Assembly: GCA_000320545.1 (NCBI GenBank)
Contig: ADNK01000096.1
Coordinates: 150,001 to 194,273 of the forward strand
DNA: 44,273 nucleotides
Source of the DNA: Bigelowiella natans CCMP2755
Taxonomy: Eukaryota > Cercozoa > Chlorarachniophyceae
Reading direction: 5' to 3'
Shown here: positions 1-12,495 of the stretch, one piece after another
Numbering within the stretch: position 1 is the first letter of the stretch
Layout: each line of letters opens with the position of its first letter
Made by a program: the position numbers and the translations under genes
The notes under the pieces: generated by a model
What the model saw: the letters and a program-made list of their open reading frames with translations, nothing else
Databases searched by the model: none
What the model was told of the DNA's origin: nothing

Positions 1-1
<1 letters not shown>

Positions 2-43
<42 letters not shown>
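2..43. repeat. (GA)n microsatellite
   Basis: About 20 GA units, followed by a G-run at 64-78. It lies in the intron after the last visible AlaRS exon, so the sense strand of that gene reads (TC)n. Confidence 0.95.
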
Positions 44-47
<4 letters not shown>

Positions 48-113
48 TAGTGAGCTCTCAGGGAGGGGGGGGGGGGGGAGACCAATCACTTGCTCCGATC
101 GAATGGATGCTAC

Positions 114-734
114 CGGCTCTAATGCACTTCTGGCTGTTAGCAGCTCGTTTGACGTTGGCCAACGGCGAGTTAGGGTCCACCTGATTTATCGCAAAACAGG
201 GGAGGCAGGCCACGAGTAATTCATGAGTTCTCCCTCCAAGGGGGGGTGAGATAATAGATGATAGCTGCTGCTACCTGGCCGAGGAATATTGGCTTGAATT
301 GATTCATACCAGCATTTGCAAAGAGGATGGTTGGATCTGCCAACACGAAGAACGCGTGGGAGGAATGATGTCAGACAGATTGTAATACGTATCTTGCATT
401 TTTGACTACCGTTCAGGGGAGTAACGGGGGACGAAGCCACAAACCTTACAGAGTTACGAGAATTTTTCTAGTGATGAATCATGTATCGAGGGGGGGGCTG
501 TCCCTCATATTGCAACCCCCTTGGTTTGATTTCAGTATTATTTGAATTTAGGTTTACTTGTGTTCCTTCTCTTTGAAGTACTCGATGAACGTCGAACGGA
601 CCTGCCATGATGGGAGGTAACAGTCAGTTGTCGCCAGTTCTGCCTAGCTTATAAAATCACACACAAACACACATGTAGACACACACCACACTTACTTTGT
701 CGGTAGTCCACTCGGTGTCCTGTGATGAGGCCAT
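114..734 (-). CDS. AARS: Alanyl-tRNA synthetase, N-terminal exons (partial)
   Basis: Charges tRNA-Ala with alanine, a class II synthetase. Five exons are visible on the minus strand: 734-696, 601-558, 444-410, 336-275 and 180-114, about 82 residues; the gene continues past the left edge. Phases fit across every junction. Diagnostic blocks are [20 protein letters not shown] (AlaRS N-terminal helix), then [20 protein letters not shown] (class II motif 1 region), then [20 protein letters not shown]. The ATG at 734-732 gives MASSQDTEW, which places the start about where yeast and human cytosolic AlaRS begin. The frame stays open upstream to 848 without another ATG, so a longer leader is possible. 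The next family block (GGKHNDLDDVG) should lie beyond position 1. The start region faces the hexosaminidase gene. Confidence 0.93.
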
Positions 735-1738
735 CGCAGAATTCTCTGCGCTGTTCTCTACCAATTCTTTCTTGTTGACTTCTGTGGCACGACAGCTCGG
801 GTGTTGGCGGTCACCGCCGCCCCTCCACACAGACTCTATGTGAAATGATTATTCCAGTTACGATGTGGGTTTTGAATTCATGCGATATTTCCTAATTCAC
901 CTCCATTGGGCTGTCGAAGAAATCCGTTACTGCGATGCCACAGTCGGGAAGACGGGGTATTCAGGAAGGGAAGCGTGTTTTTTACACTAGATCGGGCCAT
1001 GCCTGGTGATTAACACATCATCGTTTAGAGGAGGGCATGCATGTGGGGTCAAAGGACTGGTGGTACAACCCTGGAGCCCAGAGGATATTGTGATTTCTTC
1101 CGACATATTCAGGGCGAAGAGGATGGAGAGGCTTGCTGCCATCATGCCGATAACAACAATCACAGTGCGCGTCGAGAATCGGGATCGGCTTCTCCTACTT
1201 CTTCCATGCAGAGGGAACCCGAGCATGTTGAAGGCTGTTCCTCCTCCAAACCGCCTTCCCTGATCCCGCATCAATCCCCTGACGTAAATAAAGGTGAGAT
1301 CGGCTGTCCTAGCCGCAACAAAGTCGCATCTCAAACGCGGAAGCAGACCTGTGGGCCTCCATGCTCGCTCAAATGTACCGTCCTTTCTCCAACACAGATC
1401 GTTTCGGCCGCTAACAAAGCGTTTCGGACAGGTTTTCATTGTCGCATATTGAAATCCTCCATGATAAAGTCTACCGGATTTCAATGTGGTTTCAGATGAT
1501 TCTCAGTTTAGTCGTTCTGACGCAGCCCAAAAATGTCTAATTTTCTAGGAGCACCACTTTGCCCGCACGGGGATTCGAGTCGGGATTCCGGGGCGAAATC
1601 TCATGCACCAAAAATCCAGGACCTTTATTGTATTATGTTCTCGGTGTTCATATGTCTTGTCGCAGCTATGAATTCCAGGAGGTTCACTTTCAACAAACGA
1701 AGGTTCATTCATTCCGCACCCCCCGAACGTCTGGAATA
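735..1738. promoter_or_regulatory. Divergent spacer, AlaRS / hexosaminidase
   Basis: About 1 kb between two divergent genes, expected to hold both promoters. The only sizeable reading frame is a minus-strand ORF at 987-1484 (165 codons) with one hydrophobic stretch near residues 108-126 preceded by Arg/Ser-rich sequence. I do not recognise it. It could be an upstream leader exon of AlaRS, a small membrane protein, or chance. In-frame open sequence at 735-848 directly precedes the AlaRS ATG, with a possible acceptor ending at 836. Confidence 0.4.
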
Positions 1739-4485
1739 ATGAAGCACCACACCATGTGGCGATCCTTATTGCTCCTGGGGATTGTGGGAGCTGCTGATGT
1801 GTCTGAGTATCCAAGTTTCTGGCCTAAGCCACGCGTTTTCTCCAACGGTACAATGGAGCTGTCCGTCGTGCCCGGATCTCTAATGTTTCACTCTTCCATG
1901 CCCTCCCCCCTACTCGATGGAGCTTGGAAACGAACCACCTCACTGATGTTTCCATGGACCAGCGATTCCATTTCCAAGGAAGATCAAATGGGAAGTAACG
2001 CAAGACTTACGGAAGTTTTTGTTGAAGTTAAGGAAATTGTTTCCCTACATGTCCAGCCTCCAACGTATGTACAATTCCGTACTGACTAGAATATAAGAGA
2101 TATATTCGTCTAATTATGCTCTCCACTTTTTGTGTTTGTTTTTCGATGCACACAATTTCCTCATTCTCTCCTTTCGGTGCTTATCTCTGTGGCAATGCCT
2201 GATATACCCCCCTGTTTTAATGCTTCCAGCCTCGGGGTAAACGAGAGGTATCACCTCGATATCGTTCCTTCCACGGATGACCTCTCTTGGAAGTGCAACA
2301 TCACCGCTGAAACTGTCTGGGGTGCGATGCATGGATTAATTACGCTTTCTCAAATGGTAGAGCCGCTGCAACCAACGGAGGAAGGAAAGAGAGAATACGT
2401 AATTAGAGCCGCGCCCTGGAGCATTGAAGATTATCCCGTTCTCCCCCATCGAGGGCTGATGATTGACACAGCAAGGCACTTTTTACCGACCAGTACGATT
2501 CGAAGACAGGTTCGATCAGTAGGAATGAGTACAGTACAGGACACAGCTCTTATCTTACGTTCTTTTAATGTTCCCTTCACTCAGATCGACGCCTTGAGCA
2601 TGAACAAGATGAATGTTTTGCATTGGCATGTCTCCGATGCAGAATCTATGCCTTACGAATCTACGGCCTTCCCAGACCTGGCTGCAAAGGGTGCATTCAT
2701 CAAGGAAGCAACCTACTCGAAGCAGGAGGTCAAGGATATCATTGATTATGCTGCAGAGAGAGGTGGTTCTCATGTTTTGGGACGGAGATGGATTCGTTGA
2801 GATTGATAACTTTTATTTGTGCGCTTGATCACGATGTAGGTGTTCGAGTCATAATTGAGTTTGACATGCCTGGCCACAACTATGCGTGGTCGCTTGCTTA
2901 CCCCTCTCTTTTCGTCAATTGCTCGGATATGTACCCAACCGACACGAGGTAATTTTTTATAAGAAACAGCACTTCTTGAGCCGGCCGCCTCGATGACGTA
3001 GAATGTTGTCGTCAATTTGCCTATTCATAGGTTCTGGGTCGCATCCTTCGATCCTACAAATGAGAAGCTGTACTCTTTCCTCGACACCTTCTTACGAGAA
3101 GTCGCACAGACATTTCCGGATCAAGTCATCCACCTTGGCGGTGACGAGGTATCCATGCCTCTAGCTGTATTTTGCATTCTCTTGGATAGATCTATGTTTT
3201 AATGCGCGCGCATTTTAAGGTGCAGTATTCCTGTTGGAACGAGTCAAGAGCCATAAGGGAGTATATGGCAAAGCACAATCTCACTTTAACAGGTCGCTGC
3301 CACACTCTTACTAGCCTTCACTGAGAATTCCAACCCAGGAACATAGATTATGTGCGTATCTCAAAGCACGCATATTCTTCTTCTTCTTCTTCTTCTTCTT
3401 CTTCTTCTTCTTCTTCTTCTTGATTTCGTCAACTTCCAGACCTCTATGCAACCTTTGAGTCTAAGGTGCACAGCATCGCTGCAAAGTACAACAAGTCCGT
3501 TCAGGTCGACACCCGACCCTCTTTCCCCCATCATCCAATGAGCGCCTCGAGATCAAATTGGTTACAGTTAGCGCGCCCCCGTTGTCTATCATCAAAGCCT
3601 GCTCACCAGAAAACGTTTCCTCCGTTTGTTTGTTTCTTTCTTGGAATCAGAGCTGGGATGAGGTATACGTGAGCGCGAAGGAAGTACTGCCCAAAGACGC
3701 CATCGTACAGGTATGAGCATTGCCGCGGATTCGGGGTCCGATGATTTGAAAGCTAAATGTCCTCAGGTATGGCGAGGAATGGAGACGCTCACCGATGCGG
3801 TAATTTTATACTTTATATATATATAACATACACACATGCCTTGCGCCTGCAGATTCCCTCCCCAAAGATAAATCAATGAAAAACTGCCATCCTCATCATC
3901 ATCATCGTCGTCGTCGTCGCCTTCGTCGTCATCATGATTACGATTCTTCCAGGTTAAAGACGGGTTCAGAGCTGTATTGTCGGCTCCATACTATCTCAAC
4001 TCAGGGTTTGATATGGGCGGCTTGCAGGTCGGTCTTCGTCCCAAAAGCTAGTAGTAGCAGTAGCAGTAGTAGTAGTAGTAGTAGTAGTAGAAGTTATCAG
4101 CAGCACCTCCAATGCCTTAGAAACGGTTACTAGTTCATCGGGTGCTGCTTTCTCATCATGTGCTTCGTTGTTGTGTGCCTGGTGCAAACAGGTCAGCTGG
4201 ACGTCTATTTACTCCAACGACCCCATTCCGCAAGATCTCACAAAGCAGGAGAGAGATCAAGTCCTAGGTAGTAGTATGTACTACTTGTAGTAATAGTACT
4301 CGTAGCAGTACCCAACGAACGACCACTATTGACACGTAATGCGCTGCGTCGTGTGGGAGCGCGATGATAACGATGACGACGAACGCATCGCTGCTGAATC
4401 ATCCATCATCCGCATATTCAGGGGCTGAGGCATGCATCTGGGGGGAGGAAGTGAATCAGTTCAACATCGACCAACGAGTGTGGTA

Positions 4486-4517
<32 letters not shown>

Positions 4518-4958
4518 TATACAATCGTTAACGGTCGCGCGTTGAGGCAGAGGAAAATGATGATGCACACCAGGTTCCGAGGAAGCATGCTGGCGGAGAG
4601 GCTATGGTCCCTCCAAGGCAACCACACCGACAAAATCGGCCCTGGTACGCGAACAACACACCCTGCCTCCTGTGCTAGCGAGAGGGATAATAGGGAGAAA
4701 ACGGTTGTTTGTTGGGGGCTGACCTGTGCGATGCATGCAGACGTTCTGGTACGGTCGATCAAACAGCAGTGCCGAATGATGAGGGCGGGGATAAAAGCCA
4801 CCCCCATCGACGACAGGGATGTGCTCCCAAGAAGGTGAGATGCATATTCCGTTATGCTTTTCCCGCTTTGTTTGTTTCCAAATCTCAGTACTATTGCTTG
4901 CCACATTAGGAGCCTCTGGAATCAATGTGAGCTAGATTTACCCCAGCGTAAGCATTAG
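1739..4958 (+). CDS. HEX: Beta-N-acetylhexosaminidase (GH20)
   Basis: Removes terminal GlcNAc/GalNAc from glycans, probably in a lysosome/vacuole or outside the cell. Fifteen exons: 1739-2064, 2230-2509, 2585-2762, 2840-2948, 3031-3148, 3220-3292, 3440-3504, 3651-3710, 3767-3799, 3953-4027, 4192-4267, 4422-4482, 4574-4644, 4741-4834, 4889-4958; sum 1689 nt, 562 residues, near the usual 530-560. The N-terminus is a hydrophobic signal peptide ([19 protein letters not shown]). The GH20 core shows [20 protein letters not shown], the EFDMPGH block and the catalytic pair in HLGGDE (Asp336-Glu337). Later blocks are [18 protein letters not shown] and AERLWS, all in family order. Several N-glycosylation sequons fit a secreted enzyme. 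One exon is only 33 nt. It is divergent from AlaRS and convergent with AFG1. Confidence 0.93.
3375..3421. repeat. (TTC)n microsatellite
   Basis: About 15 TTC units in hexosaminidase intron 6, just upstream of the acceptor at 3439. In the sense strand it forms the polypyrimidine tract. Confidence 0.95.
4050..4090. repeat. (AGT)n microsatellite
   Basis: AGT/AGC trinucleotide array inside hexosaminidase intron 10. Confidence 0.9.
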
Positions 4959-5756
4959 TCGGTAAATCGTCAGAGATCTTTGTGGATCAAGACATCTGGC
5001 TAAGCTGGTTCTCATCCAAGCCTCGTGGCCGCACCGCATATGTACAAGATCATACACATTTGCTCTAGTTTTATCAGTTCATAACATGCAGTTTTCCCTC
5101 ATAAATGCATGTGTGCAAACAGCACTTGGCATCGGCCATCGCCTGATCATTACACGTGGTAGCTATAGACGCATTTTGGCGCTATGACACATGTGAAACA
5201 CATGCGAATTTGCGTTAGTGCCTAAGGCTGTATTTGTATGCCTGCGTTAAAGTGTGAGTGTGGCTTGATCTGCATGCGGCGTATAAGGCACTTGTACATC
5301 TCCACCATGTTTATCATGCATGTCTATCATAAGCTAGTATCGTAAGGCTGTATGTACGATATACTGTCATGTTATCGCTCTATCTTGCGTGCCGTGCACG
5401 TAACTAATATGTACGCGCCCCAACGGTGTTGATAAGACTATCGTGGCTGGCTTTATATATATTGACAAACAATCGGAAGTCGCTTAGTTACTCACAATAA
5501 ACAGAGTCCACACAGAACATGCGATGCATGGATGATTAGCAGACTTGTTTGGGCCCTGCTAGCCGGCGAAGAGCAAGCTCTACTGCTTCACATTAACTTG
5601 TGCATTGTAGAGTATTGACACAATCCATACACTCTCACTAATCAACGTAACCGCGCATTATTCTGTTGTGGAAAATGACAATGAACAGCAGGGCGGCACC
5701 AAGAGGCAAAAAATGGACGGATAGTGCAGCAGTTCGTCGCCTAATCTCTGAAAGCT
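4959..5756. other. Convergent spacer, hexosaminidase / AFG1
   Basis: No coding signal. Rich in short alternating purine-pyrimidine words (CATG, GCAT, TGTGTG, ACGTA). Must hold the 3' UTRs and poly(A) signals of both genes; I cannot place these. Confidence 0.6.
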
Positions 5757-8700
5757 TTAGCCAGCTTTCTCATCAGTCGTTAGATCTTGAATCCATCCAT
5801 GAGAATGCATCTCTTTCAATCTTGAAATGACTCTCGCTTTCGCAAAGCCTACCTCAGCAGCTCCCGCCAAACCAGCTAGAGCCACGTCCTTCCGCCCCGT
5901 TGCGCTCCTGTTCAGATTGCGCCAATGATGAATGATTCGCTATGAACACAGTTGCTGCTGAGGCGTGGGGTACCATTCAGTGTTTCCAATCATTGTCGTA
6001 CTCCTTCCTGTATCAAATGCCAATGTCAGTCCTTGCACAGTTATATACATATCAATGGACTTGTCAATCACCCCACCTGAACTGCCACCTTCAGCTATGA
6101 CTCTGGTGCTAGATCTATCTCCCACTTCTAAGTTAATACATCGGTGTTTCTGAGCATATGATTCCGAGGTTTTCTTCTTCGGTGGGGCTCTTACTACGTC
6201 CATAAACTACCTCCCAATGGCGCTGCTAGCTCCGACGATATATCTCCTCCACTTATCAATGAGTCCAGAGTATCTTCTTCGCTGCTCAGGGCTAGCAGAA
6301 CTCTTGCTTCATACCTGCGTAATATGATAAATGGATCATGATGTGAAGGCGGTCTCACTTAAAAAGTCTTTTACACACATGGCGTCGATGAAGGTGATGA
6401 ATCTCCTCAATGAGTCCGGAGTCATTGCTGCTATTCTTGGAACATCTGTCAGCACGACCGCCCAGAAGGAGGCGGCCAGGGCGATGAAGTCGTGCGCTGA
6501 TCTCTCCGCGACGCACATCTCGTCGAAGCCGACAGCACAAACTACGTGTCTTGCCTCCGAGGATGCTGAACTCTTCTTTTTTAATGCCGCTCGATTGGCG
6601 CTCTTTATGGGGAGCACGCGGCCCATCGCCACTTTGACCTATTTTTTTTGTTTTGGGTACCATTAAGAAAGATGGGGAAATGCGCAAACAGCCATTCCTT
6701 GTATTGCGAGAGGACTGGATTCCTAGGTACGTGCTACTATCACTGCTACTACCTCCAGGGACCCCAACTCCCCCGATTGAGAAATGGAGCTTTCGGCTGC
6801 GTATTTGCTCGAAAACCGGATTGAGAACGACTTCATCCATGTTGACACCTTCTCGTCGTTCTAATCGTCGCATTCAAAGAAGCAGCGGGGAAGAGGGCTC
6901 AGTTGGTGTTTGAATGAGGCCTTGAGTGTAGATGTACCTGATGATCGCTGCCTTTGGACAAAGAGAGGAAGAAGTCTTTGTTCTCTGTAGGGGTGGGATA
7001 CATCATTTCTTATCAGAGCCACGCTTGAACTCAACAATCTTGCACCGCCCTCCAGCTATGCAGCATCAGTTTTTCCCCACTGCTGAGAACAAACCTCCTG
7101 TCGTGTTTTGTCGAAGTGCCCTGTAGTCGGTTCCTGGTATGTGTTCAAATCATATACGCATCAACGGCTAGCGTCGCTCAGCGTTGTTCGTTGCGTAGAG
7201 GGGTGGTTGCAGTGTCTGTATCGCACTTCTAAATCCGTACCATTTCTCAGGTTGAATAGCTTCATCTTCTTCTCGATCATTGCGATGCAAGGTAGAAATA
7301 GATGGCGGTTCAGGCCGTTCAGGTATAGGTCTCTGGGCGGCCTTGAAACAGATGGTAAATAGCAAGGAGGATGGTGATGGTGATGATAATGATGATGATG
7401 ATGGTGATGATGATGACTACGATAAGTGGAATGCCTATGCCAGTGGCCAGAGATTCGCTTGTGTGCTCAGATAACTAGACAACCTATTGCTCGTAAAGAC
7501 GATGAAGGTCCCTGCCGCTAGTATCTGATACGGGAGAAGAGAGGAAAGGCTACTGAATTGCGCATTGGGAGAGTGAGAGAGGGCGGTCGATAAGAAGCTT
7601 ACGGTTTCGACGAGTTGCTTTAGGATCATAGCGTCCCCAATGTCTGTGACCTGAGAAAATACTTGGAGAATTACTGCTGAATGCGCCACACCCTCCTCGA
7701 CGCGCTGGCTGCAAAACGGAGTTTTTGGAAAAGGTTGGAAGCCAGGAGAAGCAGACCTGAAACTCATCAAAGCAAAGCAATAGGCCTGTCTCTCTCGCAA
7801 TGTCCCTAGAAATCACGCGAACAAAACCACGCCTCAGCTCGACACTCGAACGGGTGGATTGCGACAGGCTTTTACCTTGCAACCAGAGTCAAAGGGTTGA
7901 GTCCTTTGTCTCCCTCATTGAGGAGCCTCTCATTGTTTTGCTTCAACTTATGGAGCCTCTGGTGGGCGCTGAGCATGAACTCGTGGAAGTGCCATCTGCG
8001 AAGTGTGCGATTGCTTGGTTTTAGAGCTGATAAGTCATCGATCAGCAAGAAGAAGACATAGATGTGTCGACGGACCTTTTCTTGCCGATGTTTTCTGGAA
8101 GATGGGCGAAAAAAAGGTCCATGCAAAACGACTTTCCGGTCCCCACCTGCGCGAGTACTTTCAATGTTTCTTACTCTGTAGCGGTGTTATATGAACGCGA
8201 ATCTACCCCTCCAAATATATACAGCCCGTTTGTAGCTTTTTCCTCCTTGCATTTGTTGTCGTTATCACCCGATCTGATCTGCTCTGTGCTTTCTCCCCTT
8301 TGGCGATCTAAAATTGACTTTCGAGCTACTATTTGCTTTCCCAACACCTACGACCATCACATCCTTATCACCATCACCATCATCATCATCATCATCAATC
8401 TTTTTCCTCCTAGATCCAACTCGCTATTTTTTCTCTCTATATGCAGGGAAGGGACAGCATTATTCAGGCGGCGACCTCTAACTCTTCCAGCAACTCCAAC
8501 TGTTGAGCGTCCCTGGCACCAACCATTAATTGCATTCGAAAGCAGGCGTCATAGAGGGAGGAAGGCAGAGTGTGGGTGTCTCATGAGGGGAAAACTGACG
8601 ACAACTACCTTCGGAGCCCCTTCTTCTCGGATAGCTGATTGTAGGCTTCCAACAGGGAAATATTCTCGGAATTTTTGGTCGTAGTAGCGAAAGCTCGCAA

Positions 8701-8865
8701 GCTATTGACATGCCGTACCCCTTTAGATTCGAGGTTGATATTCAAAAGTTTCACGCTTGAACTACAGGGGTGCGGAGCTGTCGTTGATAAATTGCGTTTG
8801 GAGAGTAAGCGGTATGGCTGCTGACGGCTGGGGAAGGCGAGTGCTCGTCGAAGCAAACGATTCAT
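5757..8865 (-). CDS. AFG1: AFG1/LACE1-type mitochondrial AAA ATPase
   Basis: P-loop ATPase of the inner mitochondrial membrane that helps degrade or mature respiratory-chain subunits; related to bacterial ZapE. Seventeen exons: 8865-8609, 8512-8476, 8278-8207, 8146-8076, 7995-7876, 7805-7757, 7650-7603, 7524-7484, 7341-7241, 7133-7095, 6984-6938, 6860-6753, 6638-6379, 6314-6211, 6127-6077, 6007-5974, 5907-5757; sum 1590 nt, 529 residues. Residues 1-35 are Arg/Ser/Leu-rich with no acid (MNRLLRRALAFPSRQQPYRL), a good presequence. Walker A is GGVGTGKS (about 121-128), followed by MDLFF and RWHFHEFM. Walker B is LLLCFDEFQ, then VTDIGDAMILKQL, SNRPPRDLYLNG, FITFIDAMYEA and the C-terminal SRLKEM. 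The GGSSGRSTTMIGNTEWSATG loop resembles plant and algal members. Exon 3 start and exon 14 start are the least certain junctions. Confidence 0.94.
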
Positions 8866-9126
8866 TTTCTAATAAGAGATTGGACGAAGTCTACATCGTC
8901 GGGCTAAATTTATCTTTTGAAATAATCCCTCTGGCTTCCTGGCTCGTTCTTCTTCTTGTTCTTCTTCTTCTATGTAAGGCGCAAAATGATAGACGCATTC
9001 CGTGACGCTTTTGGTGATACACATCGCATCATCGCATCGTAAAATACCACACAACACCACGCGGCAAAGTGAGCTGCTACTGCAGCATAGGATCTTCAGA
9101 TAACGACGACGACGACGGCAAGCTAT
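8866..9126. promoter_or_regulatory. Divergent spacer upstream of AFG1
   Basis: About 260 bp between the AFG1 start and the proposed start of the next plus-strand gene, so any promoters must be compact or shared. No clear TATA motif was recognised. Confidence 0.35.
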
Positions 9127-10780
9127 ATGGACGACTGGCGATGCGTTCGTGGTCTGGTACTGATTCGCATACTCAAAGCAAAAACTACATCACAACCCTT
9201 TTCCACACCTTTGTTTGCACAGGCCGCCCTAAAGTCGCCGACGGAAGATTACACCGAGCTCGACGAACCCGAGGGGGTGGAAGCCTGGCTCGTGCCACGA
9301 TGCCATCTGCGATCTGCCATTTTTATTGTTGTTATTGATATATTAGATAGACCAAAATCCAAGCGTGACATATCTAAATTAAAATATTTTCTTGAGTGGG
9401 GCGAATGTGAGATGTCGCAGTAGTAAAACGCTCTACATTTTTAGAACCTTCAGGCGTTCTCCTCTGACCCACCTGCCGAACCCAGCGATGGCGGCTCGGA
9501 ACCGGGGCTGTCCCCCCGCGCCCTCGTTGCTGCTCGCTTTCGTGTTAGTTTCTTTGCCAAGCGACTGGATCCCGGTGTCCTTGACCTCTCCATTGTCATC
9601 TAGGGTGGCGAGGAGGAGGGTGCGCTGGCGGTGTAGGTGTTCCCAGCCGTTCTCATTCTCGAACGTCGTGCCACCTCCCTACCTGAGAGGGGGATGCGCA
9701 AATAATACGTCTTGTGTCCGCAACGGTGATATTTCGTCTAAGTACCTACCTCCAGTCTCCTCGTCGTCCTCCTCCTCCTCGTCTTCCAGCTCTCATGCAA
9801 AGAAGGAGTTGCTGCCTGGCGCAGAGGAGCAGCACATAGCCGCAGTCGGACTGGCGAACACAACCAAGAACTTCCTCACTGGGTAGTATAGCGAGGAGGA
9901 AATATTTCTCAATAAATTTGTATGGGTGAAAGATAGTAACAAGCTTGTCCGGACAAATTTTTTGAGTTGAAAAGAAATGCTGTTGGAGATGCTCTATCGT
10001 CCTTCTAACCACCCGTTGTGGCTATTTGAATCAGTACGGCGCAAATGATCGACAATTTTCTAGATAGCATTAAAAGCTACCGAAGAAGCGAATCCGTGAA
10101 TCAGCACGAATCGAACTTATTCACGGTAAATGTTTGCCACACCGAGAGTAAGAATTATTATATAAGAAAAACAAGCAAGTTTCCATGCTAGTGAAAAGTA
10201 AAAACGGACTAAAAGTGCATCATCGTGACCTTCATAGACTATTACAATTTTCAAAATGTCGTCCTCACAATTCCTGCCCAATATGGCAAGCGTCATGCAT
10301 TTTGGGAAGGGCCTTAGCCTGCCTTCATTGCCGGTGCTCCTCTTCCTCCTCCTTTATATACGATGTGCCCCTGCTCTTGCCCCCCAATTTTAGACGGAGC
10401 GTGCCAGGCGGTTGACAATTGGAGGGTTAAGAGATGTCATGAAGGAATGGCGGTCGAAACTAAGCCTTGGCCTGGAAGCTATCGAACAATTCAAAATTGT
10501 ACTTCCATTATTTATGTCTTACATTTATGTACTGATGTGGTAAAGAAGCACCAGGACTTTGCTAACCTCCTCTCACCCTTCTCAGTGCAACTATACGATC
10601 CCAGACCCATTGGCGACGGTCACAGCAGCGTTTGCTGCAGGTGGAGAAGTGAAGGAGCTACGGAAAAACATGTCCACCATAATGAGCACTGTGGACGTGT
10701 TACAGTCGTGCAGACATATACGCAAAGAGATGGAAGACCTCCTCGAAGTAAATAATATCAAATACGTAACCGTAAACTAA
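9127..10780 (+). CDS. Unrecognised spliced gene
   Basis: I do not recognise the family. The 3' part is well supported: exons 9790-9882, 10035-10125, 10238-10333, 10394-10498 and 10586-10780 have matching phases, good donors and acceptors and one stop at 10778-10780 (about 193 residues). They read KKELLPGAEEQHIAAVGLAN, then AQMIDNFLDSIKSYRR, FLPNMASVMHFGKGL, LTIGGLRDVMKEWRSKLSLG and a helical, charged C-terminus ending EDLLEVNNIKYVTVN. The 5' part is tentative: ATG 9127 (MDDWRCVRGL), an exon from 9223 containing SPTEDYTELDEPEGVEAWL, and exons near 9453 and 9645. No signal peptide or membrane segment was seen. An antisense reading over 9438-9689 competes with the middle exons. Confidence 0.5.
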
Positions 10781-11092
10781 AGCACGCGTGCTGGTAACAG
10801 CACTTCCGTGCTTTCGTGCTTATGCTGATTTCTAATACATACTCAAGAAGAGGGAATGATGAAGATGATGATGATGATGACGATGAATGTGGTGGGTGGT
10901 AGTGGTAGCAGCAAATGAGCAGCGAGTTACGCGTTTGTCCCTAGAAAAGAAGGATGCCTAAGCTAGGAGAGCGCCGATTTTCAAAAAGAGAGAATATGTG
11001 CCATTGGGGATAAGATGCTACGACAACCACGATCACGTAGATACGTCCATGTGTGTTGATGAGAATTGTGCTGATTGTTGGGGGGGAGGGAA

Positions 11093-11512
11093 GATGACTT
11101 GGTTTCGGTTCCATGGCGATATTAAAGCTGCGGCCAACGCTTCGCTCAGTAAAGGAGACCCTATTTGCAAAGGTGTATTAGCTCGCCCCCATCAGCAGTA
11201 TCAGCAACAGTAGTTGGCGCAAACTCACTCGCACAGAATCGAATTCTTCTTCATTTTTACGAAATTGAGGGGGCAATGGGGAATCGGAATGGAGGAGGAT
11301 GAAGAAGAAGATGATGATGATAATGATTACCATGCATTGTGGGGAAGATGGAAACGGTGGGGGCGATATATTCTGCTGATGACATATACACTGGCGCAGG
11401 CAAGAGCGAAGAGATGAGCTGGCGTGCGGAGCTTGTAGGGATAAAGAGAGTGCAGGAACGTCTCGACGGGGAGCTTGGAACGAGTGATGAAATAATAGAC
11501 TTTTTTAAAAAA
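11093..11512 (+). CDS. Candidate two-exon coding fragment
   Basis: Exon 11093-11172 ends in phase 1 at a GT and joins in phase to 11400 onward, giving ICKGKSEEMSWRAELVGIK across the junction. The charged helical sequence continues to IIDFFKK before a stop at 11513. I do not recognise it. The 3' exon may instead splice on to 11811. Unsure whether it belongs to a separate small gene or to the 5' end of the methyltransferase gene at 12751. Confidence 0.3.
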
Positions 11513-11957
11513 TGAATGCACTGATGATGACCATACCCCTGATCATGATACCATACCAGAGATCGATCCTCTATGGGAGCTAGCGATAGAATCGTTAAAG
11601 TACATCATTTTGGTACTGCCACACACAGCAATAACCTGCACTCAACCCATGGAAATGCTGTAAAGACGCCTTCGGCGGCACACACAACTCTTTGTTTCTT
11701 CTCATTCAAATTGTCGCCGTTGGGTGATTTTGAGTTCTCTTGAACATGCCCGTCCTCGCCCCTCCCTCCTCTTTCCTCTCCCCCTCTCCTCCTTGTCTTT
11801 TTTGGCAGGCCCTTTACGATATTGAAAAAACCAGTGGGTTCTACGAATCTCTCCCGTCAGTACCTCGTAGCAGCAGGAACACCAACAACGACGACGACGA
11901 CGACGACGCTGACCTCAACGACACACAAGCCTTTGCGCATAACCATTTGACACTGAT

Positions 11958-11958
<1 letters not shown>

Positions 11959-11996
<38 letters not shown>
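11959..11996. repeat. (CA)n microsatellite
   Basis: About 18 CA units in the unresolved region. Confidence 0.95.
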
Positions 11997-11998
<2 letters not shown>

Positions 11999-12072
11999 CC
12001 TCATTTTGAGTAATGCCACAGGGCAAGCATCGCCCTCCATAGTATGGTTGTAAGATGTGAAGCCCTTCCTTG

Positions 12073-12074
12073 CC

Positions 12075-12123
<49 letters not shown>
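12073..12123. repeat. (TC)n microsatellite
   Basis: About 24 TC units with one interruption. Confidence 0.95.
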
Positions 12124-12125
<2 letters not shown>

Positions 12126-12128
12126 AAC

Positions 12129-12446
12129 ACGCCCGTGTACTGCGCAAAACTCAGGGGTGCGTTTGAGAAAAATGCAGGGCAGTGGGATGACAGCGGCCGC
12201 AGTCTCCGTGTGGCGGAGGAGCGGCGATATTCTCACACGTCCTTCTATAAACTCACGTGCATATTCGAGCAATCAAGAGTCCTCTATTGTATAAAGAGGG
12301 CAAAAGCTCAAGGTGGTAGTTGTTCGGGGAGGGGGGGAGATAAAGGGCTGTTGATGGTGGTAGCGGGGAAATGGTGATGGTAATGATGTTTGGTCCCTAT
12401 GATGACTGATAGGCTTATGATTAGAGTGATGGGAAAGAAAAGACAG

Positions 12447-12495
<49 letters not shown>

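Noticed and set aside
987-1484. Firm call of a membrane protein
   Set aside because: One hydrophobic stretch only and no homologue recognised; described within the spacer entry instead.
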